Below are positions 49,602 to 61,302 of a stretch of 64,000 nt of DNA, piece after piece. The notes beneath the pieces were generated by a model that searched no databases, was not told the DNA's origin, and saw only the letters and a list, made by a program, of their open reading frames with translations. The stretch's first letter is position 1; each line of letters starts with the position of its first letter. This DNA comes from Agapanthus africanus. Lineage: Eukaryota > Streptophyta > Magnoliopsida > Asparagales > Amaryllidaceae. Position numbers and translations under genes: made by a program. The stretch is from the NCBI GenBank assembly GCA_030015575.1, contig JASDDO010000026.1:451709096-451773095 (forward strand). The letters are read 5' to 3'.

Positions 49602-52350
49602 GTAGCGACCATATCACGCCTTAATCAAGATAATAAAACGGATATATTGACTGAACTCGCTTGTTATACTGAGCTGGGGAACGTTGGTCCCGCTCCAACT
49701 TATAATTGTTATAAGACAGAGCAGGAAATTGGGGAATACCAGATTTCCCGTGCCGCCCAAACGAAGAAAGTGCATGCTGATGCATCTTCTTTGGGTGTGT
49801 TCATTACAGAGAACTGTTTCTCAGTATCCTTTACGTCCTGGGTATGAGATACCGGATCAGGATCCCGCATATGTAATCTGTTACATGGGCTACAGAAAGG
49901 TAGAGAACTGAGAACGGGTGATAAGTTTCATGAGACAGAAAACGGTGCAAGTGTTGCAGCCAAGTCTGTTGGTCACTATCACCCTGTATTACCAGAATAC
50001 ATTGATTCTGAATGAATGTTATTAGATACCAAACCTGATATACAAAATCATATCAGTCTCTTTATTAGTAAAGAAAGGATATAATTTTGTATTGTTGGAT
50101 AATGTTTTGAACAATTCCTATATCAAGAGTTGATCGGTTCAGGCATGTTATCTAAAAGATTTGACGTTCTAAATCAAACTACAGTTCTTAGTATACAGAA
50201 CACACACAAGAGGAAGAGTTCAGAAATGAACGAATCCTTCTTGAGGCATTGTAGACTAGATCAAATCAATGCGACCCGACTAGCTGAAGTTACATTTAGA
50301 TGCATATTTAAATTAGTTTGAATTTACATCTTGTGAAACTTGCCGGTCATGTCACAAAGATACGATGACCATAGCTCTGTTTATTGGAAACAGAGAAAGA
50401 GTTAGTGAACTCTTAGGATTGATACATGCTGATGTATGAAAGTCCCCTGTCTGCACATGCCAAGACCGGTTCTTTGTACTTCATTACATTCTCTGATGAT
50501 CTCTCAAGATTCAGACATATGTTCCTGTTGAAACACAAGTCCGAACCTTTTGAGATATTCACAGAATATAAGTTAGAAGTAGAAAACCAAAACGGGTATA
50601 AGTATTATGTCCTTTGATGTGATCAAGGAGGAGAATACTTGTGCACGGAATTCCTGGATTATTCTAAAAGAGAATGAGATTCTCTCTCAGCATTACTCCT
50701 CCGTATACACCACAGCACGTCGGTGTATCGGGGCGGAGCAATAGCACCCTATGTGATATGGTGTGCTCTATGATGAGTACTACTGAGTTTCCTATTTCCT
50801 TTTGGGAGTTATGCACTTGAGAAGCTGCATATCTATTGAATAGGGTTCAAATCAAATCAGTTGCCTACCACTTCATATATGATATGGAAAGGGAAGAGCC
50901 CATATCTTAAGTTTGTTAAGATTTGGGATTGTCCGGCCTATGTCTAAAAGCAAAATCCGGACAAGCTCGAGGCGAGATCTGTTATGTAGAACTGGAAATG
51001 TTCCAGCTATACAAACTGCAGCTGATGATTTGGTAGAACCAAAGGATACAATAGTTTCCAACGAACCTCAGCCTCTCCGCCGATCCAGTAGGGTTCCTCA
51101 CCCACCTGAGAGATACTTCGGTTTCTCTAAGACAGTGGGAGCGAGGATTGCATCATGAGATGATGACCCAACTAGTTTCGAGCTGGCCATCTGGAGTGGG
51201 ACTCTGTAAGAATGGCTGGATGCTTATCGATCTGAGATGGAATCCTTATACACCAACAAAGTATGGACTTTGGATGCTTTATCTGAAGGGTTAAATCCCC
51301 ATCAGGAGCAAGTATATCTTGAGAAGATTACTTGGTGTACATGGAAAGGTTGAGACTTTCAAAGCTATGCTTAAGTCCATCCAGATCCTACTTGCCACGG
51401 CTACATACCATGACTACGATATCTGGTGGTTGGGTGTCATGACTGCTTTTCTAAATGATGTTTTAGAAAAAAGAGCATCTATAAGTACACAGCCAGAGGG
51501 CTTCGTAGACAGTGGGAGCAGCGGAAACGTGTGCAAGATGTTTTATGTGATAAAACAGGCATCGCGGAGTTGGAACGTCTATTTTGATGCGGTAGTCAAA
51601 GAGTTTGACTTCATCAAAATGGTAGATGAACCTTGTATATACAAAAAGGTAGTAGGGAGTATGGTGGTGATCTTCGTAGAGTACGTGGATGACATACTCT
51701 TGATAGGGAAGGAGTTTCCTATGCTACGCTTGGTCAATCACCGCTTAGCACAAAGATTCTCCATATAGGATCAAAGTGATACCTCCTAAATCCTGGGTTT
51801 TGGATCTATGAGATAGTTCTAATTGGATGTTAGGATACTCACTAGTTGTAGTGAGATGGTATCAATCGATCCTGGGGAGAATCACTGGAAAGGTTCCAGG
51901 GTGATAAGGACGACTGAATGTCAGTCGAAGGCATTGTCTATACCCTCAGTGGAGGGACGGTATGTTGGAAGAGTTCCATGCTAGATACCGTGACTTACTA
52001 GACGATTAAAGGCAAGATACATCGTTACCAAAGATGCTACCAAAGAGGCAGTCTGGATATATATAAGTTCATGATATGAACTTCATTTCTACCATTGTAT
52101 GACAATGGAGTTGTGGCTTATGCCAAGGAACCCACATCCCATCATAAATCTAGATATAATTCTTAGGCAGTATCACCAGATCATGGAGATGGTTGATCTC
52201 CAGGGAGATCAAGGTTAGGAGAGTAGACACAGAGGACAACAGCGCGGATCCACTCAGAAAGACTTTTTCCCAGTAGAGACTATTATGGGATGGTTGAGTA
52301 TGAGATACTATAACCACTGTTATCAGATGGCCCTAGTGCAAGTGGGAGAT
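49602..52350 (+). pseudogene. Copia B pol remnant: integrase and reverse transcriptase
   Basis: Plus-strand fossil. A pre-integrase-like stretch with ESFLRHCRLDQINATRLAEV lies near 50230-50290. The integrase core follows: SAHAKTGSLYFITFSDDLSR and FRHMFLLKHKSEPFEIFTEY (50440-50575). An integrase tail ending EPQPLRRSSRVPHPPERYFG is at about 51060-51120. RT begins near 51330 with GVHGKVETFKA and continues with WWLGVMTAFLNDVLEKRASI, PEGFVDSGSSGNVCKMFYVI, SRSWNVYFDAVVKEFDFIK and YVDDILLIGKEFPML with the YVDD box near 51690. It ends at the polypurine tract. Angela-like. Several breaks; no gag recognised. Confidence 0.88.
52340..52350 (+). promoter_or_regulatory. Copia B polypurine tract
   Basis: AAGTGGGAGAT lies directly before the 3' LTR start TGTTAG. 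Confidence 0.9.
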
Positions 52351-54546
52351 TGTTAGTTATATGTATGCCCTAGAGGCCATTACTATACATGAGATGTATA
52401 TTGTGTTGGATGCTTGGACATATATAGGGAGGACTTTCTTGCTCGACATGATAGTATGCTATCTGGTTACTCTTTACCTTAACGTGTACACTGATTGTCT
52501 CTCTGTTACATGTTGGTAAAGCCCTTAGGATGTGTACTTGACTGCCTAGATTATGATGCGGATCATACTAGTGGGGACATGGTAGTCCACAAGTACATCC
52601 TTCAAGGTCCCTAGTCATGGGTGTATCGAGACAGGGCATCGATGCACCAGAGTAGACTAGCGTATACGCATCTCGACCTATATGATGGGCGATGGATGAT
52701 CTCATATCCATCGGTGTTTGACATCAAGGATGGTGTACGGGCGCTCAGTGGTGACTGGGTACACTGTACGGACTCGCCGAGAACTCCCATATGGTATTAT
52801 ACCTTATGTCAGATGGCAGTTCTCTGGTGACACTGGTGCAGGTTAGTCTGTAGACCCGAGATCGTCATAGAGTCTTGTGTGATTCCCACTGTGCTTTGAT
52901 TTCCACCTTACCAAGTGCAAGAGGGCGTGCAAAACGGTGGTTTTTGGGTACAGTCCCGAATCACATGGAGGCAATGACCGATAGGAGGGGATTCGTCTCT
53001 CCCAGTATAAGGAGTTGATGTTGCACTGTTTTCGATTGGCTATAGTTGGAAATCCCTGGCCAGGGTTGCTGAGATTTACTGGTAAGTGTTATCAGTAGTT
53101 TCTCAAACTATTATATACCACATATCGACATGACTTATCAAGCTACTGGGGTCTGACGTTTACCACCCCTAGGCGAGATATGCGACATATCAGACGACGA
53201 GACCGGACTGTACGGGAGTGTTATTGATTGGATTCGCAGGAGTACTAGCAGGATTGCTTGTTGATCTTCTGATCGCTCAATACCCGGGTGGCCGTTACGT
53301 TTAGCAGACCGCTTGCGGCTTGTAGGTATTTGATATGATCATCATCTACTGCCGGCGTATTGACGAGTCTTTAGAGTCCTACACAGGGGTTTCCTGACTC
53401 AAGCGAAACGGGGTAGGAGCACATATGTGATATGTGCGGGACCGAGATTAATACGATATGAGATACTGTATTCTATTCTCGCGATTAGTGACATTGATCG
53501 GTTGTATGCGATATAGCCGGGTTATCGGATTAAGTGTTGATTCGATAAGTTGTTACACATGATATTAGTCGGTTATAGCGGGGTTATTAAATCCAGAGTT
53601 GATTTAATAATTTAATGTATAATTATATATTTGATATATTACATTACATTAACTAGTATTAGCTCACTTATGATTTATTTTCTCACTAGATTGTGCATAT
53701 TGTTTATATGTGATATATGCAAGTGTACAAGTTTGTATCATGTTTGATGATACACACAAGTTGGATATATGAGACTTAAACCAAATCAAGGCTAAATTAG
53801 GGTTTACTAATTTCCTAACAAATAACAAAAGAGGTGAGAGTTTGGTCAAAGTTATCAAGCTTCATGAAGCTTGATAAACATTGACAAAGTCAACTCTTTT
53901 TGTCATTCCTTAGGATATTAGTTAACCCAACCCTTAACCTAATGCCTTGGTTAATTCTCTACATGAGTTTAGCATGAGGGCTTAACTCAACCATGGTTCC
54001 ATAATTTATTGGATAAGTTTTCATTTGGATGGATTATTCTTTCTTCTTCTTCTTCATCATCAAGCTCCATCCAAAAGCTTACTAGCTCCAATGGAACAAT
54101 GAGAAAAAGAGTGAGAAATTCAATTCTAAAGTGAGCCAACTTCCTACTTCTTCATCCTCTACCACTTGCCATGTAGTAGAGTGTTTTCTCTTCACAAAGT
54201 TCATGACCTAGTGAAAGAATAGCTTGAGTTAGTGTCTCCCCGACGTAGATCATCTTCGGCCTCGAAGTCATCGAAGCAAGCACGTTCGTTCTTCTTGTGA
54301 AGCTTCTCTAGAGTCCGGAGTTCACGATGGCAGCGATGGGGACATCTACACGGAGCTAATGATGTGAAGGACCGGATCTACAAAGGTTGTAATCCCTTTC
54401 ACTTAGTGTTAAAGTTGTTAACATGCAAGTTTTCGCCTAAACCCTTGTTTAAAGATCCGTATTAGAGTTGTTCGGCACGGCTAAAATTTTAATCGGGCAT
54501 GGTTGATGCCTCGTAGACCCTTGTGTGCATGCCTAGCAACCCTACA
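52351..54546 (+). repeat. Copia B 3' LTR (2196 bp)
   Basis: The same length and ends as the 5' LTR. Tandem hairpins are at 53522-53548 and 53584-53610. It is followed by the TSD GTATC. Confidence 0.93.
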
Positions 54547-54551
54547 GTATC

Positions 54552-55324
54552 TCATTCCAGAAAAAGCTAGACAATATTAAACATTCCGATCGAATCAACA
54601 AACACCCAAGATTTTCCAAAAAGCTCAACACTTGAGCGTAGTTTAAAAGTATCCATCACATGCCACAGTACCTATGAACCAGCCGTAGAAGGGTCAACCA
54701 ATGCCTCACCTGTGGCACCACTGAACTGCCACAAACCCTAGGGTTTGGTGGCGGTTCTAACGGTCACAGAATCGAGTTAGGGTTTCGTTCTTTTAGAGGG
54801 TCCATAGAATCACTTGCACGATATTTGAACGTTTCAAACTTGGAAAAAATTCAACTCTTGAAAAACTTTCCAGCGAGAGTTAAAGTGGGTATTTGATATT
54901 CGTTCGAACTTTTTAACACCGTCTAAATAACCCGAATAACTGTTAGAATTATGACTACGAAACACTCCGAGTTGCCTTTATAGTAAATTAACATCTCATG
55001 CAAATTTAGCAAAAACAAACAACACCTGAAACACCAAAACCCAGAGACTGGAACACACTACAAAATTCAACCGAGAATACCCTAAACAAAACGAGCAGGC
55101 CGGATTTATTGGCTCTGTGGCCTGCTAAATTCCGAGGGTTGGGGCTAAATTTTGTACTGTGTTCATGTTGCATCTTATACAACATTCTGCAGTTGTTTAA
55201 AAAAATTTTAGAGCCTGTTTAAAAATCGACAGAAACTAGGGTTTTGTATCGCATGTTTCGGAGTAGTTTCGGTTTCGTAATCCTACACAATCCGTCTAAA
55301 TCTCTAGCTTGGGTTTGATACCAC
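54552..55324 (-). other. Copia A leader, first part, with primer-binding site
   Basis: On the minus strand the primer-binding site TGGTATCAAACC (55312-55323) follows the 5' LTR end and has diverged from the canonical TGGTATCAGAGC. The leader then runs to 54552, where copia B inserted. Its part at 54570-54860 resembles the segment in G1 at 35095-35395. It is non-coding. Confidence 0.8.
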
Positions 55325-57525
55325 TGTAGGGTTACTTAGCACAACAACAAGGTTTCGGGGGGTATCGCCCATGCCATTTTCAAAATTTTGCCATGCTAAT
55401 TAGCCCTAACCCTAGAATCTTAACTAAATATTTAGACAATAAGCATGCAAACAACTTTACATACTAAGTGAATGAGGAATACAACCTTTGTAGACCGGTC
55501 CTTCACTTCAAATGCTCCGTGTAGATGTCCCTTCGCTGCGAGTATGATCTCCTGAACTCTTGAGAGGCTCCACAAGGTGAATGATGCAAATTTGCTCGAA
55601 GTCTTCGAGACCGAAGATGATCTACGTCGAGGAGACTTAAGCTCATGATACTTCTTCATTAAATTAGGGTTTAGTGAAGCAAACTCCCTAAACTAAATGG
55701 CTAATAGTAGAGGATGATGAAGTAGGAAATGGGCTCACTTTATTTTTCTTTTTCTCACAATATTTTCTCACCTTGAGAAAAACTAGTGAGCTTTCTCATT
55801 GAGGAAGAAGAAGCTCAAGTGAAGAAATAAATGAATGAACTCAAGCGAGGTGAGAATATGAACCATGGGTGAGTTAGTGTCATGCACTAACCCATGTAGA
55901 GACTTAACTAGGGTTGAGGATAATGGTTAGGTTTATAAAAATCTCAAGGAAAACAAAAGAGTGGACTTGGTCAATGGTTATCCACAAGCTTCTACAAGCC
56001 TATAGCTATGCCAAATATTCACCATTTTTGAATTACCTTGAAAAATAAAAACCTTACATTATCCTGACTATAGTGTAAATCTCATACACCCATGTATCAT
56101 GTATCATCAAGATTGACACAATAAAATGTACATTAATATATATCACATATATACTATATGCACACAAGTGAGAAAAAGAATACTTAGTGAGCAAATATTA
56201 GTTAATGTAAGTTAATATATCAAATATATAATTATACATTAAATTATTAAATCAACACTTGATTTAATAATCCGGCTATATCACATATAACCGACTAATA
56301 TCATATGAATCAACTTATCGAATCAACACTTGATCCGATAACCAACTTATATTACATATAACCGACCGATATCATATATCGCGAGAATAGAATGCGGTAT
56401 CATATACGCGCATTAATCTCGGTCCAGCATATATCACATATGTGCTCCTACTCCGTATCGCATGAACCGGAAACCTTTGTGTATGACTCTAAAGACTCCT
56501 CAATGCGACGGCAGTAGGTGATGATCATATCAAACACCCACAAGCAGCAAGCGGTCTACTAAACGTAACGGTCACCTGGGTATTGAGCGATCAGAAGATC
56601 AACAAGAAAGCCTGCTCATACTCCTGCGAATCCAATCAGTAACACTACCGTACAGTCTGGTCTCTTAGTCAGATATGTCGCATATCACAGCCTGGGGGTG
56701 GTATAACTTCAGACCCCAATAGCCTGATAAGTCATGCCGACACAAAGTCTATAACGGTTCTAGAAACTACTGATAACACTTACCAGTAGATCTCAATAAC
56801 CCTGGCCAGAGATTTCCTGTTATGGCTAATCGAGTATAGCGCAACATCAACTCCCAATACCAGGAGAGACGAATTCCGTCCTATCGCTCATTGCCTCCAT
56901 GTGACTCGGGACTGTACCCAAAAACCACCATTTTGCATGATCTCTTGACCGTGGTAAGGTGAAAATCAAAGCACAGTAGGAATCATATAAGACTCTATGA
57001 CGATCTCGGGTCGACAGACTAACCTGTACCTGTGTTACAAGAGAACTGCTATATAACGATAGGTATAATACCATCTAGGAGTTCTCGACGAGTCCGTCGA
57101 GTGTACCTAGTCTCCACTGAGCACCCATATACCTTCTCTGATGTCAAACACCAATGGATATGGGATCATCCATCACCTATCATATGGATCGAGAAGCGCA
57201 TACGCTAGTCTACTTTGGAGTATCGATGCCCTGTCTCGATACTCCCATGACTAGGAACAATTATAGGACGTACTTGTGGACTACCCTGGCCCTACAAATA
57301 TGATCTCCATCATAGCCCTAGTAGTCAAGTATACATCCTAAGGGCTTTATTAACATGTGAGAGCAAGACAGTATCACAATACAAATCTGCATGTTAAGAT
57401 AAAGAGCAACCAGATAGCATACTATCATGTCGAGTAAGAAAGTCCTCCCTATATTTGTCCAAGCATCCACTACAATATACATCACATGTACAGTAATGAC
57501 CTCTAGGGCATACATATAACTAACA
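55325..57525 (-). repeat. Copia A 5' LTR (2201 bp)
   Basis: Plus-strand ends are TGTAGGGTT at 55325 and AACTAACA at 57525. It pairs with 7639-9827. Tandem hairpins are at 56244-56270 (perfect arms) and 56315-56341. Confidence 0.93.
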
Positions 57526-57530
57526 GGAAC

Positions 57531-58179
57531 GTCTAACCGTTCGAAGGCTGACTTTCGAATAGGGGAAGCACTTATAACGACCTCACCTATAGCAGGAGTT
57601 GGAATGACCAGTCTTGCGAAGATCGATTTGTTAGCAGGAGAAGGCCCTTTGACGACTTCTTCTACCGGAGCTGGAATGGCTATCTTCTTCAGGATTACTC
57701 CTTCAGGTATTGCAGGTCTCTTTATGGGCCCAGTGGAGTTCTGGCTTAGCCTATCGAAGACTGAGGCGGCAGACTTGGATGACCCGTTGAGAGGGGCCAT
57801 GGTGGTTGCGAGTGGATCAAAGACTGACTTCTTTGGAGCCTCCTGTGATGGCATTGAAGTATTGAAGCTCATGGGAGGGAGCATGGTCCCGAAGAACAGT
57901 CCAGTGGTGGCCTGAGTCACCTGCTCCACTGGCATCGCAAAGATAGAGGCCGCTTGGGGCCATAAGTTACTCCTCCAGTAGGGACGGAGTGGTAGTTGTT
58001 GCTGCGATTGGTGCAGTTGGAAGCCATCGACGTCATCTTCTTTTCTGCACGGAGCAAGACACCAAATCTTAGTACCTTGAATTCAGGGGCAACCATATTA
58101 GACCGCGATCCGTTCGCGAACACGACACATGAAGTGTGGAGTGGAAAGAGGAAAAGGTCCCACCTGGCGTGCCAGAATC
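57531..58179 (-). pseudogene. Tat-type Gypsy gag remnant, N-terminal part, with primer-site region
   Basis: Minus-strand start of the Tat fossil. The primer-site region TGGCACGCCAGGTGGGACC (58174-58156) is of the type found in Tat/Ogre elements. The gag N-terminus that follows has repeated modules resembling KSVFDPL, ASVFDRLS, KSIFARLV and KSAFERLD, each preceded by a proline-rich spacer: at least four copies of an (S/A)xF(D/E/A)RL motif. The remnant stops at the copia A duplication (57526-57530) and resumes at 7638, where SVFDRLAPK is another copy of the module. Broken. Confidence 0.75.
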
Positions 58180-59196
58180 TGTTTACCGCCGAAAGACGCG
58201 ACCGGGACGTTAGGACGTCTGGCCTGAATTTTGGGAGCAAATGCTATTGGGATTTATCTGTACACCTCTCCAAAGATGCCAAGCTGATTTATGGCACCGT
58301 GTATCGGAGGTCTAGACGGATGCCACCGTTGTAGCAGACTTCGTCAGATTCCCCTCGTTGTGAGGTTTTTTTTATTGTAGCGACGCTCTTCCCTGCAGGC
58401 ACAAGCCCCTGCAGTTAATTACGTTACCGCATCGCGGTAACCACTTTCTCCTGCTCCAGAAGGCCACTTCGTGTCGTGTGTATTTTTCTTATTTTTGGTT
58501 GCTCGTGGATTGTATACGGAGACTAATTTGTGTTGTCACCCGTAGGGCGTGGATTAGTCCAAATCCGTATTTTCTTAGATTTAGTTTTGGGTTGATTTAA
58601 AGATCGTTAATCTCGTTTGAGATTAAGATCAACTTAAATGTTTGTTGAGAATTCGTTAGTCCGATGTTGGAGTAAGATCTACTTAACAGGGGTTCAGAAT
58701 CATTTTTTATCCAACGAAAGAGCGTTTAGGCCCTATCATTTTAGTTTAGGGATGTTACGGTCCACAGCTAGTTTGAGGACATTACGGTCCGCAGTTCACC
58801 ATTTATGAGGTGAGGATTTAGTTTAAGGACGTTTCGGTCGATAGCTAGTTTAAGAATGTTTCGGTCCATGGAATTGTTGATTATCGGGACCAGCCACCTC
58901 TCTGAAGACATTGAAGAATTACAATAGCATATATCAGAGGTGTGGGGAGATGTACCCTTGAACCAATGTCGGTTGAGAGATCTTTAGTTGGGTTTGGGAT
59001 TAACACCAATTTAGAAAAATTGTGAGCACATAGGCTCGGTTGATCTGATTTAGGGACTTTTGGTCAACTTGGACTCAGCCTACTCAGTTTGAATAAAGTG
59101 TTAAACACTTGTTTGGGCACGGTCCCTTTTATGTGCAACAATACTGAGAATTGATATGGGATCTGATGCTCACCCTATTTCTTTGTTTATTTTATG

Positions 59197-59510
59197 GAGT
59201 GTTAATCACTCTTTATGGCGCTGGGCTCTGTCTGCAGAGTGCTTTATGTTAAACAGCGCCCACATGAGGGGCACGTGAGGCGCTTAGCGCTGAGCGCCTA
59301 CGGCTGAGTGCAGAGCACTCTTTATTTTATTAGCACCCACGGGGCGCTTGGCGCTGGGCACGAACCACTGAGTGCTAGGCACTCTTTATTTTAGCAGCAT
59401 CTATGTGAAGGGCACACGGGTCGCTTGGCGCTGAGCGCCAACCACTGAGTGCTAGGCACTCTTTATTTCAGCAGCGCCCATGTGAGGGGCACGTGAGGCG
59501 CTCGGCGCTG
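59197..59510. repeat. Degenerate GC-rich tandem repeat
   Basis: About four units share GCRCCCAYG-like sequence, GGGGCACGTGAGGCGCT and a GAGTGC-NNN-GCACTC hairpin (59306, 59370 and 59448), followed by TTTATTTYAGCAGC. Unit length varies between about 64 and 78 bp. Confidence 0.75.
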
Positions 59511-59897
59511 TTTCATTCTTTATGCATTTTTCTGAAGAGTTCAATTCTTTGTTCTCCCCTGGATCTTCAATCCCCAAGAACAAATTCATCCCTATGAGAA
59601 TTAAATTCTCATTTGTGGGAGACTTGTCTCATGGATCTCAGATCCAGGGAAAGAACTATGTTGTTTTATAAGGGTTAAATCCTTGGGTATGCAGATGAGA
59701 TACTATGATCTCTATTTACCTTGAAAAAAGTTCTTCTTCTTTCTTCTCTCTTAAAGTTCTTTTTGCTTGCTCTTCTTTTTGAACTTCAAGTTTATGGGGG
59801 GTTCCTCTCTACAAGACTTGAAGTCTTGGGGCCTTTATATAGTAGAGGCAGATTTGTTGATTCAGTTAAGGAAATCTCTCATTGAGAGATTTCTTAA

Positions 59898-60260
59898 TTG
59901 GTTTGGGGATTTTATCCACCATTGGATCTTTTGATCTAAGGACTTTTGTTTTACAGAAGACATTTTTCTTGTTTTTTAACTAGAATGGGAAAATATTTTC
60001 CCATACAGAGCTTATTCTGTTATTTGGTGATTTTAAATCACCATTGGATCTTTAATCTAACGGTGCTCTGTTTTACAGAGCATAACCTTTCTTGTTTAGA
60101 AAGATTGGGGAAAATGTTCTCCCCTACAGAGCTTATTCTGTAACTTGGTGATTTTTAATCATCATTGGATCTTTAATCCAACGGTGCTCTGTTTTACAGA
60201 GCATAATCTTTCTTGTTTAGAAAGATTTGAGGAGTATTTCCTCAATCAGAATTTAATTTT
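59898..60260. repeat. 121-bp tandem repeat made of hairpins
   Basis: About three units with a 121-bp period: ACAGAGCTTATTCTGT recurs at 60005 and 60126, and GCTCTGTTTTACAGAGC at 60065 and 60186. Each unit holds about five or six separate hairpins. A fourth, degenerate unit seems to follow. Confidence 0.8.
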
Positions 60261-60427
60261 TTGCTTTGATGATTTATCATCTCCGTTAGATTTTTGATCC
60301 AATGGCAGAGAACTTTTAGTTCGGGCGCCAGCGCCCTTGTGCGGGGGCACGTGAGGCGCTGCGTCAGAGTTTTTAACTCTTAGCGCTGGCGCCCTCATGC
60401 AAGGCACGTGGGGCACTGCCTCTGAGT

Positions 60428-61302
60428 TTATCCGTCCAGTCCGGCCTGTTCGTCTAAGAGTATCGCATATCGAGTCTAGGGGGTGGAGGTAGTCAGAACC
60501 CTAATAACGTAACATTTCGTCTCGGTATGAAGCCCATCACCAACTAAGAAACTATTGATCCAAATCAGTAATTCTTGAATTTCTTGGCTAAGGATTTCTG
60601 GTGATGGCCACCCGTGCACTGCGTGGTATCAACCCCCAATACCGGGAGAGACGAATCCCCGACGATCCGCTCACTGCCTCCATGTGGCTCGGGACTATAC
60701 CTAACTAAAACCTGTTTGCATGACTCCTTTGAGCCGTGGTAGGGTAGTAAGAACTCACACGAGACAAATGACGATATCAGGTCGACAGACTAATCTGCAT
60801 AAATGTCACCTGGAACCGCTATCTGACAATAGGTATACTACCAACTAGCATGTTCCCGGCGAGTCGGTCCAGTGTACTCATAACCTAATGAGCACCTGTA
60901 TACTATCTTTGGTGAGCAAACTGACACCAAAGGCTTGTGAGACCTGGCCACCGCCCCTTGTCGGAGTCTCGATCAGTATACACTAGTTTACTCTGGAGTA
61001 TCGATGCCCAGTCTCGAAACTCCCACGACTAGGGACATTTAAGGATGTGCTTATAGACCACCCGATTCCCATATATATGATCGCCATCATAATGCTAGTA
61101 GTCAAGAAAGAATCCTATGGGCTATGTCAACATATAATAGTGATCTGTAATACCCCACAAAGCCTGTACATGATGATAAAGACAAACCAGATAACATACT
61201 ATTATATTGAGTAAGACTGTTCTATCCATATAGGTCATCCCTCAATCATCGCAATTATGTGCCTGCGATTCAATAATTGACTTGAGGGCACTATAGCCAA
61301 CA
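60428..61302 (-). mobile_element. Truncated LTR of Copia family II
   Basis: It matches the first roughly 875 bp of the family II LTR in minus orientation. The right end, CACTATAGCCAACA at 61302, is the true LTR start. The left end at about 60428 breaks off inside the LTR (ATCCGTCCAGTCC block). No TSD can be assigned because the left side is lost. It is more diverged than the copies at 14046 and 23989. Confidence 0.85.

Larger units (their letters stand above)
44233..54551 (+). mobile_element. Copia family I element B (Angela-like), plus, TSD GTATC
   Basis: Element from 44238 to 54546 (10,309 bp) inserted in the leader of copia A, flanked by GTATC at 44233-44237 and 54547-54551. Both LTRs are 2196 bp. 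About 8 differences were counted in the first 290 bp (roughly 3%), which would mean one to two million years at commonly used grass or eudicot rates. Ends, primer site and polypurine tract are intact. The coding region is broken several times and gag was not recognised. It inserted into a relative of its own family in the opposite orientation, so the two form a large inverted repeat. Confidence 0.93.
7634..57530 (-). mobile_element. Copia family I element A (Angela-like), minus, carrying two large insertions
   Basis: Element from 7639 to 57525, bounded by the direct repeat GGAAC at 7634-7638 and 57526-57530. Its 3' LTR is 7639-9827 and its 5' LTR is 55325-57525. Its own internal pieces are 9828-11458, 40744-44232 and 54552-55324, and the rest is the inserted G1 and copia B. 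Without the insertions its length is about 10.3 kb, nearly the same as copia B (10,309 bp), which supports this reading. The lineage is assigned from RT and integrase motifs and an LTR start TGTTAGTTATATGTATGCCC resembling the Angela/BARE type. By hand, about 18 differences were counted in the first 375 bp of its two LTRs (roughly 5%). It is a fossil with many breaks. Confidence 0.9.
58180..60427 (-). repeat. Probable Tat LTR remnant, hairpin-rich, truncated
   Basis: The left border TGTTTACCG at 58180 sits five bases from the Tat primer-site region, so this should be the 5' LTR in minus orientation. Its outer end is lost where the truncated Copia LTR begins near 60428. It contains a dense array of short hairpins (58423-60380), a repeated TTACGGTCC-like motif (58750-58870), GC-rich repeats of 64-78 bp (59197-59510) and 121-bp tandem units (about 59898-60260). 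I see no gene. That it is the Tat LTR is inference from position. Confidence 0.55.

Noticed and set aside
57604-58334. Plus-strand frames of 103 and 112 codons
   Set aside because: Antisense to the Tat gag start and across the primer-site region. No domain seen.
58423-58441. Hairpin considered as a bacterial-type terminator
   Set aside because: No T-run follows and the surroundings are plant retrotransposon DNA.
59210-59510. GC-rich repeats considered as a CRISPR-like array or a CpG-island promoter
   Set aside because: Units vary in length and sequence, no unique spacers alternate with an identical repeat, and no gene follows.
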